Assembly (NCBI RefSeq): GCF_025751435.1
Contig: NZ_JAOWKY010000002.1
Coordinates: 186,001 to 250,000 of the forward strand
From: Albidovulum marisflavi
GTDB lineage: Bacteria; Pseudomonadota; Alphaproteobacteria; Rhodobacterales; Rhodobacteraceae
DNA: 64,000 nt
Direction: 5' to 3'
The position numbers were made by a program, and so were the translations under genes. Under the pieces are notes generated by a model, which was not told the origin of the DNA, did no database searches, and saw nothing but the letters and a program-made list of their open reading frames with translations. Of the stretch, positions 19,489 to 26,860 are shown piece by piece. Numbering within the stretch: position 1 is the first letter of the stretch; each line of letters opens with the position of its first letter.

Positions 19489-20216
19489 GCGGCCCCCTTG
19501 CGCCGCGCGCCCAGATAGATTTCTCCGACGACCGGATCGCTCAGCAGATCCGCCGCAGAGCCGTCGAGCTGGTTCCTGCCCTCGGCCAGGATGTAGCAAT
19601 GGTCTGCAAGTCTCAGTGCCTGCTTGACGTTCTGTTCCACCAGCAGGATCGTCACGCCCTGCTCGGTCAGTCCGCGCGCGCATTCCAGAACCTCTTGCGC
19701 GGCCTTGGGCGACAGTCCCGCCGACGGTTCGTCCATCAGGATCAGGCTGGGTCGCGCCGCCAGCGCCATTGCCACGGCCAGAAACTGCCGTTGCCCACCC
19801 GAAAGGGCCCCCGCCTTTTCGTTGCGCTTGTCCGCCAGCGGCGGGAAGCGGGCGTAAAGATCCTCAAGCCGCCCGGCTGCTTCGGCACCCGCACGGCGCA
19901 GCGCAAGGTCCAGGTTCTGCCGGATCGTCAACGTCCGGAAGATATTGTCCATCTGCGGAACATAGGCGATGCCCTGCGCGGCCAGCCTGTCGGGCCGGAT
20001 GCGGCTGATGTCCGCGCCGTCGTGGATGATGCGCCCCGACGACAGCGGAACCAGCCCCGCGATGGTCTTGATCAGGGTCGATTTGCCCGCCCCGTTCGGC
20101 CCGATGATCACCGTGACCGAGGCCCGCCGCACCGCAAGGTCGACAGCCTTCAGGATCGGCAGGTCGGGAACATAGCCCGCGACGACGCCCTCGGCCCTGA
20201 GCACCGCATCACCCAT
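19485..20216 (-). CDS. livF: Branched-chain amino-acid-type ABC transporter ATPase (LivF)
   Basis: This 243-residue ABC ATPase has Walker A (GPNGAGKST), the signature (LSGGQRQ) and Walker B (LILMDEPSAGLS). It is the shorter, LivF-type subunit of the pair. The start at 20216 lies 8 bp inside the end of livG, a translational-coupling overlap. Together with LivG it powers import by LivHM. Confidence 0.93.
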   Translation of the reverse strand: MGDAVLRAEGVVAGYVPDLPILKAVDLAVRRASVTVIIGPNGAGKSTLIKTIAGLVPLSSGRIIHDGADISRIRPDRLAAQGIAYVPQMDNIFRTLTIRQNLDLALRRAGAEAAGRLEDLYARFPPLADKRNEKAGALSGGQRQFLAVAMALAARPSLILMDEPSAGLSPKAAQEVLECARGLTEQGVTILLVEQNVKQALRLADHCYILAEGRNQLDGSAADLLSDPVVGEIYLGARRKGAA

Positions 20217-20982
20217 CGGCCATGGCCCCCAGATAGGCGTCAAGCAGGACAGGATTGGCCCGTGCCTCGGCTGCCGTCCCCTGGAACAGCACGCGCCCCT
20301 CGGCCAGGGCGATCACCGGGTCGCAATGGCTCATCACGAAGTCCATGTCGTGCTCGATGATCACGAAGGTCTTGCCGCCGCGGTTCAGCTCTTCGATCTT
20401 GTCGATCAGGATCCGGGTCAGGGACGGATTGACCCCGGCCGCCGGTTCGTCCAGCAAGATCACCTCGGGATCGCCCATCAGCACGCGGGCCAGTTCCAGA
20501 AGCTTCATCTGCCCGCCCGATATCTTGCCCGCCGGCTGATCCGCCAGGGGCGCCAACGTGACGAATTCCAGCACCTCCATCGCGCGTTGGCGGATGCGCG
20601 CTTCCTCGGCCCGAACGCGTCCGGCTGACAGGAAGGGGCCAAGGATGCGCTCTCCGGTCTGTCCCGTCGGGGCCAACATGACGTTTTCCAGAACGCTCAT
20701 CCGCGCGAAGGGACGCGGGATCTGGAAGGTGCGGCCAAGGCCCAGGGCAAACAGCCGGTCGGGTGAAAGGCCCGTCACGTCCCGCCCCTTCAAGCTGACG
20801 CTGCCCGCATTCGGGGCAAGCGCGCCCGTCAGCAGATTGAACAGGGTGGACTTGCCCGCCCCGTTCGGACCGATGAGGCCTGTCATCGAGCCGGTACGAA
20901 TGTCCAGCGTCACACCGTCCACCGCCCGAAACGGGCCGAAGTCGCGGGTCAACCCGCGGATGGACAGGATCGGCTCAGCCAT
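20209..20982 (-). CDS. livG: Branched-chain amino-acid-type ABC transporter ATPase (LivG)
   Basis: This 257-residue ABC ATPase has Walker A (GPNGAGKST), the signature (ISGGQMKLLELARVL) and Walker B (VILLDEPAAGVNP). The proline-rich Walker B tail and the long C-terminal part are LivG-like. The ATG at 20982 lies inside the end of the upstream aldo/keto reductase gene (8-bp overlap), so the transporter is translated from the same transcript as the reductase. Confidence 0.93.
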   Translation of the reverse strand: MAEPILSIRGLTRDFGPFRAVDGVTLDIRTGSMTGLIGPNGAGKSTLFNLLTGALAPNAGSVSLKGRDVTGLSPDRLFALGLGRTFQIPRPFARMSVLENVMLAPTGQTGERILGPFLSAGRVRAEEARIRQRAMEVLEFVTLAPLADQPAGKISGGQMKLLELARVLMGDPEVILLDEPAAGVNPSLTRILIDKIEELNRGGKTFVIIEHDMDFVMSHCDPVIALAEGRVLFQGTAAEARANPVLLDAYLGAMADG

Positions 20983-22060
20983 TCGTCGCCCCAAGTATCT
21001 GGTCGTCGGGCCGCGCATTGAGGTTGTACTTCATGATCCGCCCGTGACGCCCGGTCCGATCGGATTCCAACCCGTAAACCGGCCCGCCCGGCCCCGCCGC
21101 CTGATCCAGGACCGACGCGATCCGCGCGCGGTCGTGATCGTCCAGCGCGAAGTCGAAGACCTGCAGCGTCTTGGGCAGATGGCGCGCATAGCGAGCGCCC
21201 ACGATGGCCGCCGCAACCTGCGGCTGATCGAGCACCCAGCGCGTGGCGACGGCACTTAGCGACACACCGTGCCTGTCTCCGACAGCCTTTAGCGCCGCAA
21301 GAAGCTCCTGGAACAGGCTCCATGGCCCGAATTCGTCGATGATAAGCCTGTATTTGACCAACGACCTGTTTTCGAAGGCGAACCCCGGATCGGGCTTGCC
21401 CAGCCAGCCTTCGGTCAGGAACCCGCCCGCCAGCGTGCCATAGCACAACAGCTGCATGTCCTTGGACCGCGCCCAGTCGACAAGTCCGTTTGCCGGCCGA
21501 CGATCCAACACCGAATACTGGACCTGCGCCGAAACGATGTCGTTGCCGGCATCGACGAACGGGGCGATGGCCGAGACATCCCAGTTGGTGATGCCAAGAT
21601 GGGCGATCTTGCCCTTGGCCTGACAGCGCCGCAGAACCTCAAGCGCCGCAATCGGGCTGCCGACGGACAGGTCCCACCAGAAGAATTGCACAAGATGCAG
21701 GCACTCGATCCCAAGACGTGACAGTGAGCGGTCGACAATGGCTTCGACCTCGTCTGCCCTGAGATCAGCCAGACGCCCCAGGTCAGGAACAAGCTTGGTA
21801 TGAACCTGCACGCGCTCCGCCACCGCGGAGCCACGGCGGCGGCGCACATCGGCGATGAAGGCGCCGATCATCTCCTCCACGCCCTTGTAGATATCGGCGC
21901 AATCGAAGGTGGTGATGCCCGCCTCAAGGAACGCGTCCATGTCCGTGATGGCCGCATCGCGATCGACAGCGCCATGGTCGCCCGCAAGCTGCCAGCCGCC
22001 CTTGATGACCCGCGAAATGCGGTAGCCCGGTCGCAGTTCAGCCGTCTCCACGGTCGTCAT
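20975..22060 (-). CDS. Aldo/keto reductase family protein lacking the catalytic His
   Basis: This 361-residue protein has an aldo/keto reductase TIM barrel. Of the family tetrad, Asp (D53, in TFDCADIY), Tyr (Y58) and Lys (K89, in VHTKLVPD) are present. The fourth position, normally His in a QFHWW-type strand, is Phe (F127, in LVQFFWWD). It may be a reductase with altered chemistry, or a binding or lyase-like derivative. The ATG at 22060 has AAGGAG upstream and overlaps the small TIGR04076-like gene by ATGA, and livG starts within its end. A second aldo/keto reductase, fused to a Rid domain and with the full tetrad, is encoded divergently. Confidence 0.88.
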   Translation of the reverse strand: MTTVETAELRPGYRISRVIKGGWQLAGDHGAVDRDAAITDMDAFLEAGITTFDCADIYKGVEEMIGAFIADVRRRRGSAVAERVQVHTKLVPDLGRLADLRADEVEAIVDRSLSRLGIECLHLVQFFWWDLSVGSPIAALEVLRRCQAKGKIAHLGITNWDVSAIAPFVDAGNDIVSAQVQYSVLDRRPANGLVDWARSKDMQLLCYGTLAGGFLTEGWLGKPDPGFAFENRSLVKYRLIIDEFGPWSLFQELLAALKAVGDRHGVSLSAVATRWVLDQPQVAAAIVGARYARHLPKTLQVFDFALDDHDRARIASVLDQAAGPGGPVYGLESDRTGRHGRIMKYNLNARPDDQILGATNG

Positions 22061-22434
22061 TCCCCACGCTCCTTCCGCCAGTAAGGCGTTTCGCGAGCCT
22101 CCGGCAGGCCGGTGGTCTCGGCATGACCGAACCAACGCCTCCCAAGACGCGTTACGCGGAAGCGCCCGCCACAGTGCGGGTCGGGGCAAGCGATCTCGGC
22201 GTCCGTCGTCATCCAGTCATGCGCCGCGGTTTCGCGCTGCTTGGCGGGAAGCAACGGCAGAAGGGCCGCCAAGGCATACATCGACACGCGCTGCCCGGCT
22301 TCGAACACCAGCGCCTCCCCCTCTACGCGGAAGCTTTCGCCCTCGATATGACGACAGACGGGCGCTCGACCATCAAGCACCGTCTCGACCTTGAGATCGT
22401 AGAGCCAGAAGCCGTCGTTTTCCGAAGCAGTCAC
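22057..22434 (-). CDS. TIGR04076-like small protein
   Basis: This 125-residue protein matches the TIGR04076 pattern. An N-terminal beta segment carries a conserved Cys (GRAPVCRHIEGESFRVEG), followed by MYALAALLPLLPAKQ and a late Cys pair (IACPDPHCGG). The family has no assigned biochemical role. It has no signal peptide. The start is a GTG at 22434 with GAGGGCGG upstream. As the promoter-proximal gene of the minus-strand operon and translationally coupled to the aldo/keto reductase, it may be that enzyme's partner. Confidence 0.7.
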   Translation of the reverse strand: MTASENDGFWLYDLKVETVLDGRAPVCRHIEGESFRVEGEALVFEAGQRVSMYALAALLPLLPAKQRETAAHDWMTTDAEIACPDPHCGGRFRVTRLGRRWFGHAETTGLPEARETPYWRKERGE

Positions 22435-22547
22435 AGCCCGCCCTCGCCGTTATCTGTGATATTTGATCGTAGGTATGTGATCACTGTCTTGTCAATCGGC
22501 TTTCCGCAGCGCAGACTAAGGCGCAGGATCACGACGCAAGGATAGCC
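22435..22547. promoter_or_regulatory. Divergent promoter/operator region with GTGATCAC palindrome
   Basis: The 113-bp gap separates the two divergent arms of the uncharacterised catabolic block. It holds an 8-bp palindrome GTGATCAC at 22477-22484, and a partial copy TGTGATATTTGATC about 20 bp to the left. The GntR protein encoded next door is the likely binder and would then control both arms. Confidence 0.45.
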
Positions 22548-23219
22548 ATGCCAGCGCCACGCATCGCCAAGATCGATCAGTCGAAACTGCGCGAAAACGT
22601 CTACTATGCCCTGCGCGACGCCTTCACCCGGGGGGAGTTCGCTCCGGGCGACATCGTCAGCCTCCGCATCCTCTCGGATCAGCTCGGCACGTCGATGACC
22701 CCCGTGCGCGAGGCGGTGCGACGCCTTGTGGCAGAGGGTGCGCTGATCGACACCCCGAGCCGCACGCTGATGGTTCCGCCCTTTGATTCCAACCGGATGC
22801 AGGACCTCAAGAAGGCGCGCCTTGCGCTCGAGTCGCTGGTCCTTGAGCAGGCGATGGACCGGATAAGCGCGGACAAGATCGACGAAATGGAGGCGATCCT
22901 GGCCGCCGAGCCGCGCGGCGGCGATACCACGCCGGACCTGCAGCAGAACTACGACTTCCACTTCGCGCTCTACCGGCAAAGCGGATCGGAAGTGCTTCTT
23001 CCGCTGGTCGAGGCGCTTTGGCTTCAGTATGGCGCCTACCTGAACCTGATCATCCACCATCAGGACGCGGGCAAGATCGACCAGCACAAGCATCACAACG
23101 AAATCATTCATGCACTGCGCCAAGGCGACAGGGCGGCGGCGCAAAGGGCCTTGGCCGCGGATATCGAACGCAGCTTCCAGGTCATCGCATCGGACGGCGG
23201 CCAGAGGGTATCGAGATGA
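22548..23219 (+). CDS. GntR-family regulator (FadR/FCD subfamily)
   Basis: This 223-residue protein has a GntR winged helix at residues 10-75 (LRILSDQLGTSMTPVREAVR is the recognition part). It is followed by an all-helical FCD effector domain whose FHFALYRQSGS and HHNEIIHALRQGD segments carry the metal-binding His residues. FCD regulators usually respond to small organic acids. The ATG at 22548 has AAGGA upstream, and its stop overlaps the aldo/keto reductase-Rid start by ATGA. It probably represses both divergent transcripts of this block. Confidence 0.93.
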   Translation: MPAPRIAKIDQSKLRENVYYALRDAFTRGEFAPGDIVSLRILSDQLGTSMTPVREAVRRLVAEGALIDTPSRTLMVPPFDSNRMQDLKKARLALESLVLEQAMDRISADKIDEMEAILAAEPRGGDTTPDLQQNYDFHFALYRQSGSEVLLPLVEALWLQYGAYLNLIIHHQDAGKIDQHKHHNEIIHALRQGDRAAAQRALAADIERSFQVIASDGGQRVSR

Positions 23220-24697
23220 ACCGGATCACGGGACCGGAACGCTACCAGCTTGCGCCGGGGCTTGAGATCAGCCGGGTTCTGACCGGTCTCTGGCAGGTCG
23301 CCGACATCGAAAAGGACGGGACCATCATCGACCCGGACCGGGGCGCGGATGCGCTTGCCACCTATGTGGAGGCAGGCTTTTCCACTTTCGACATGGCCGA
23401 CCATTACGGCACATCAGAGATCATCGCGGGCAGGCTTCTGTCGCGTTATGGCCAAGGGGCCGCCCGCCCCCTGGCCTTTACCAAGTGGTGCCCCGCGCCT
23501 GGCCCGATGACGGCGGCGGTCGTGCGCGCGGGCGTTCAGGAACGCCTGGACCGCCTGGGGGTTTCCCGCATCGACCTGCTGCAGTTTCACTGGTGGGCCT
23601 ACGAACATCCGGGTTGGCTGGACGCGCTGCACGAAATGGCTGCCCTGCGACACGAGGGCCTGATCGGAGAGATCGGCGTGACGAATTTCGACGCGGCGCA
23701 TCTTCATGTTGCGCTTGCCGACGGCATTCCCATCCGCACGAACCAGGTCTCGTTCTCGCTGGTCGACAGGCGCGCGGCGGGGGCTCTGGCAGAGCTGTGC
23801 GCACGATCGGGTCTGCGCCTTCTGGCATACGGCACGCTCTGCGGCGGCTTCCTGTCGGAGCGCTGGCTGGGCAAGCCCGAACCGCAGGACATCGCCGACT
23901 GGTCCAAGATGAAGTACAAGCGCTTCATCGACGCCGCCGGGGGATGGGAGCCATTCCAGCGAATCCTTTCGGCCGCTGCGGAGATCGCGAAGAAACACGG
24001 TGTGTCGATTTCCAACGTTGCAACCCGGTGGGTGCTCGACCAGGCAGGCGTCGCGGGCACCATCGTCGGCGCTCGGCTGGGCCAAAGCGAACACATGGCC
24101 GACAATCTGGGCCCCTTCCGTTTCGCGCTGGACGGCGAAGACAACGCGCGCCTGGACGACGCCTTCGCGGCGACACGGCCGATACCCGGAGACTGCGGCG
24201 ATGAATACCGCAAGCCGCCGTTCCTGACGGCCTCGGGCGACCTGAGCCATCACCTGAACACGATGCCGCTGGCCTGCGACACGTCGCCTGTGCCGCACCG
24301 GGCAGGCGCGACCCGCGTGGCGACCGGTTCGGAGTGGGAGGATATCGCGGGCTACTGCCGTGCGCAGCGCATCGGCGACCGCATCGTCGTGTCAGGCACC
24401 ACCGCAACCGCCGGGTCCAGCCGGCCTGTCGCGCCCGAGGACGCAGCGGCCCAGACGACCTTCGTTCTGGACAAGATCCAGGCAGCGCTCATGGCCCTTG
24501 GCGCCAGCGCCGAGGACGTGATCCGCACGCGCATCTTCATCACGGACGAGTCCGACGCACTTGCGGTGTCGCGCGCCCACGGCCGCGTGTTCGGCGCGAT
24601 CAAGCCCGCGAACACGCTTGTGGTCGTCGCCGGGCTCATCGGACAATACAAGGTCGAGATCGAGGCCGAGGCCTTGGTCAGGGACAACCCCGCCTGA
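23216..24697 (+). CDS. Aldo/keto reductase fused to a Rid (YjgF) domain
   Basis: The 493-residue protein joins two domains in one frame. Residues 15-325 are an aldo/keto reductase barrel with the full tetrad: D59, Y64, K90 and H125 (in LLQFHWWAY). Residues 370-490 are a Rid domain (IVVSGTTATAG, then ALGASAEDVIRTRIF and YKVEIEAEAL). The Rid half lacks an Arg where RidA has catalytic Arg105; the local sequence is VVVAGLIGQY. Imine hydrolysis by this domain is therefore doubtful, and it may bind ligand or drive trimerisation. The start at 23216 overlaps the GntR stop. The fusion is continuous, with no stop or frame break at the junction around residues 330-370. Confidence 0.9.
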   Translation: MNRITGPERYQLAPGLEISRVLTGLWQVADIEKDGTIIDPDRGADALATYVEAGFSTFDMADHYGTSEIIAGRLLSRYGQGAARPLAFTKWCPAPGPMTAAVVRAGVQERLDRLGVSRIDLLQFHWWAYEHPGWLDALHEMAALRHEGLIGEIGVTNFDAAHLHVALADGIPIRTNQVSFSLVDRRAAGALAELCARSGLRLLAYGTLCGGFLSERWLGKPEPQDIADWSKMKYKRFIDAAGGWEPFQRILSAAAEIAKKHGVSISNVATRWVLDQAGVAGTIVGARLGQSEHMADNLGPFRFALDGEDNARLDDAFAATRPIPGDCGDEYRKPPFLTASGDLSHHLNTMPLACDTSPVPHRAGATRVATGSEWEDIAGYCRAQRIGDRIVVSGTTATAGSSRPVAPEDAAAQTTFVLDKIQAALMALGASAEDVIRTRIFITDESDALAVSRAHGRVFGAIKPANTLVVVAGLIGQYKVEIEAEALVRDNPA

Positions 24698-24772
24698 GCA
24701 CCGCCGACATTGCCGCAGCCGCGCGGCCCCGCTATCGCTTGGCAGGTCAGCGCCATCACGTCAGGTCATACC

Positions 24773-25930
24773 ATGCCCCGTATCGCCCGTATCGAGACCT
24801 TCCACACCGAATTCGTCTGCTTCGTGCGCGTCACATCCGATGACGGCGCCTTCGGCTGGGGCCAGACATCGACCTACAATGCCGACATCACCGCACAGGT
24901 TCTGCACCGGCAGATCGTGCCCTGGGCGCTTGGCGCGGATGCCGGCGACATCTCGGGGCTTGTCGCGCTGATCGAACGACGGGAACACAAATATCCTGGC
25001 ACCTACCGTTGCCGGGCGCTCGCGGGGCTTGACACCGCGCTGTGGGACATGGCGGGACGGCGCGTGGAAAAGCCGGTGGCCAGCCTGATCGGCGGCGGAC
25101 CAGGCCGCGTTCGCGCCTACGCAAGCTCGATGAAGCGCGACATCACGCCCAAGGACGAGGCAGAGCGCCTGACCCGGCTGTGCGCCGAGCAGGGATTCAC
25201 CGCCGCCAAGTGGCGCATCGGCGCCGAATGCGGCGAAGACGTGGACGAATGGCCGGGCCGGACAGAAGAGATCATTCCCGCCGTGGCAAAGGCGCTTGGC
25301 GATGACATCGACAAGCTCGTGGATGCGAATTCCGGCTTCTCGGTGCCCCGCGCGATCAAGGTGGGCCAGATGCTCGCTGATGCGGGCGTCGGCCACTACG
25401 AGGAACCAGTGCCCTACTGGGACCTGGAAGCGACCCGCGCCGTCACCGAGGCCGTCTCGATCGACGTCACGGGGGGCGAACAGGACTGGGACATGGGCAC
25501 CTGGAAGCGCATGATCGACATGCGCGCGGTCGACATCGTCCAACCCGACGTGATGTACCTGGGCGGCCTGTCGCGAACCTTGCAGGTCGCGCGGATGGCC
25601 GAGGCCGCAGGGCTGCCCTGCACGCCCCATGCCGCGAACCTCTCGCTGGTGACGCTGTGCACGATGCATCTGCTGGCCGCCCTGCCCAATGCGGGCAAGT
25701 ACCTGGAACTGTCGATCGAGGGTGACGACTACTACCCCTGGCAGCGCGATCTGTTCCTGGGCCAGCCCTTCGCGGTCACGGATGGTTCCGTTACGGTCTC
25801 GGACACCCCGGGCTGGGGAGTGGAGATCAATCCGGCTTGGCTTGAGCGCGCGACCTACACCGACGCGGCGCTGGACACCTTTCGGCCCAGTGCCTACGGC
25901 GCGCTTTACCACAAGACGCCAACGGCCTGA
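24773..25930 (+). CDS. Enolase-superfamily (mandelate racemase-like) dehydratase
   Basis: This 385-residue protein has the enolase-superfamily plan: an N-terminal capping domain, then a barrel with metal ligands D184, E210 and E236. The base positions are a KxR pair (K146, R148 in AAKWRIG) and an Asp-His dyad (D259, H286). This places it in the mandelate racemase subgroup, most of whose members dehydrate sugar acids. The specific acid is unknown. The ATG at 24773 starts 75 bp after the reductase-Rid fusion; a longer frame upstream lacks family similarity. It closes the plus-strand arm. Confidence 0.9.
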   Translation: MPRIARIETFHTEFVCFVRVTSDDGAFGWGQTSTYNADITAQVLHRQIVPWALGADAGDISGLVALIERREHKYPGTYRCRALAGLDTALWDMAGRRVEKPVASLIGGGPGRVRAYASSMKRDITPKDEAERLTRLCAEQGFTAAKWRIGAECGEDVDEWPGRTEEIIPAVAKALGDDIDKLVDANSGFSVPRAIKVGQMLADAGVGHYEEPVPYWDLEATRAVTEAVSIDVTGGEQDWDMGTWKRMIDMRAVDIVQPDVMYLGGLSRTLQVARMAEAAGLPCTPHAANLSLVTLCTMHLLAALPNAGKYLELSIEGDDYYPWQRDLFLGQPFAVTDGSVTVSDTPGWGVEINPAWLERATYTDAALDTFRPSAYGALYHKTPTA

Positions 25931-25944
25931 CCGTCGGGTCAGGC
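25925..25944. terminator. Bidirectional terminator spanning both convergent stop codons
   Basis: A perfect 8-bp inverted repeat (GCCTGACC / GGTCAGGC) with a 4-nt loop contains the stop codon of the dehydratase on one arm and that of the LuxR regulator on the other. The two genes converge here with an 8-bp gap. It lacks a T run. Confidence 0.6.
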
Positions 25945-26736
25945 GCCTTCCCCCTCGCTCGCCAATGTTTCTATGAAACGCGAAAACAGCTCTCCCTGAG
26001 AGCGGATTCGCAGCTTGGCGTAGATGTTGCGCCGATGGATGCGGACGGTGCCCGGGGATATGCCAAGGATGCGCCCGACCGCGTCCGCCGAATGCCCCTT
26101 CAGCGTGTATTCCGCGACCGCCCTTTCACGCGGCGTCAGCGTACCTTCGCCGAAATTCATGAAGGCTTGCTCGACGCTGTCCTGCATCCGGGATTCGGGC
26201 GCGGCCTCCGTGGCCTTGGCCTGCGAAGGCTCGATGTCGGACCAGTGCTGGCGGCAGGCGGCGCTGATGACCGGCCAATACTGACGAAAGTCCCGTATCT
26301 CCTTGACAGAAAATGCCTTTTGCGCGCGCATCAGCGATATCACTACCACCGCCCCTCCCGGCAGATCGACGAAGTATCCGGCCTCTTCGGCCAATCCGGT
26401 CTGGATGTAGTAGTTGCGGAAGTACTCACCCTGGTAAAACCGATCGGGCGCAAGGTCCCTCATCCGGTAGAAGCCGCCTGAAACAGGCTGCGTGGAGGCC
26501 AGGTAGAACGGGTCGAGAAGATAGGGCCCCTCCTGATAGTCCTCCACGAAGATCCGACGCTTACCCATTGGAAAATCGTCGAAAAGATCAAGAGGACGCG
26601 ACGCGCCGCGATAGCCGAAGATGACGGTGTAGTCGAAGGGGGCTATGCCGCGCAGCGCTTGGGAAAGACGGCGGGGAAACTCCGTCTGGCCGATGGCGGC
26701 GATCACGTCGCCGGTCGGTTCAAGCCAATCCTTCAC
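25939..26736 (-). CDS. LuxR-type HTH regulator, paired with the first PotADBC-like operon
   Basis: This 265-residue protein has a C-terminal LuxR/GerE helix-turn-helix (LTPRERAVAEYTLKGHSADA, then GTVRIHRRNIYAKL) and a uncharacterised N-terminal sensing domain rich in aromatic residues (LAPDRFYQGEYFRNYYIQTG). It is a clear paralogue of the regulator at 62073-62864. The start is a GTG at 26736 with a G-rich ribosome site. It is divergent from the PotA-like gene, with an AT-rich promoter gap between. Control of that transporter is inferred from this pairing. Confidence 0.88.
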   Translation of the reverse strand: MKDWLEPTGDVIAAIGQTEFPRRLSQALRGIAPFDYTVIFGYRGASRPLDLFDDFPMGKRRIFVEDYQEGPYLLDPFYLASTQPVSGGFYRMRDLAPDRFYQGEYFRNYYIQTGLAEEAGYFVDLPGGAVVVISLMRAQKAFSVKEIRDFRQYWPVISAACRQHWSDIEPSQAKATEAAPESRMQDSVEQAFMNFGEGTLTPRERAVAEYTLKGHSADAVGRILGISPGTVRIHRRNIYAKLRIRSQGELFSRFIETLASEGEGA

Positions 26737-26767
26737 CCATCGCCCCCCGCGTTTGGATGCGCACGTC

Positions 26768-26846
26768 TACCCAATTCGGGATATATACACGATATCGCAT
26801 CTTTCTTACTGTTTTCTCAGTTTCGGGTGTATGTACCCAACAGGGA
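26768..26846. promoter_or_regulatory. CCC/GGG inverted-repeat sites in front of the first PotA-like gene
   Basis: Two related dyads lie in the LuxR/PotA divergent gap. TACCC-AATTC-GGGATATA is at 26768-26785 and TACCC-AACA-GGGA at 26834-26846. The first resembles the 18-bp palindrome ahead of the second PotA-like gene (62021-62038), and both gaps belong to paralogous LuxR regulators. The second overlaps the likely ribosome site and is weaker. Confidence 0.4.
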
Positions 26847-26860
26847 AAAGAAGTCAAATA

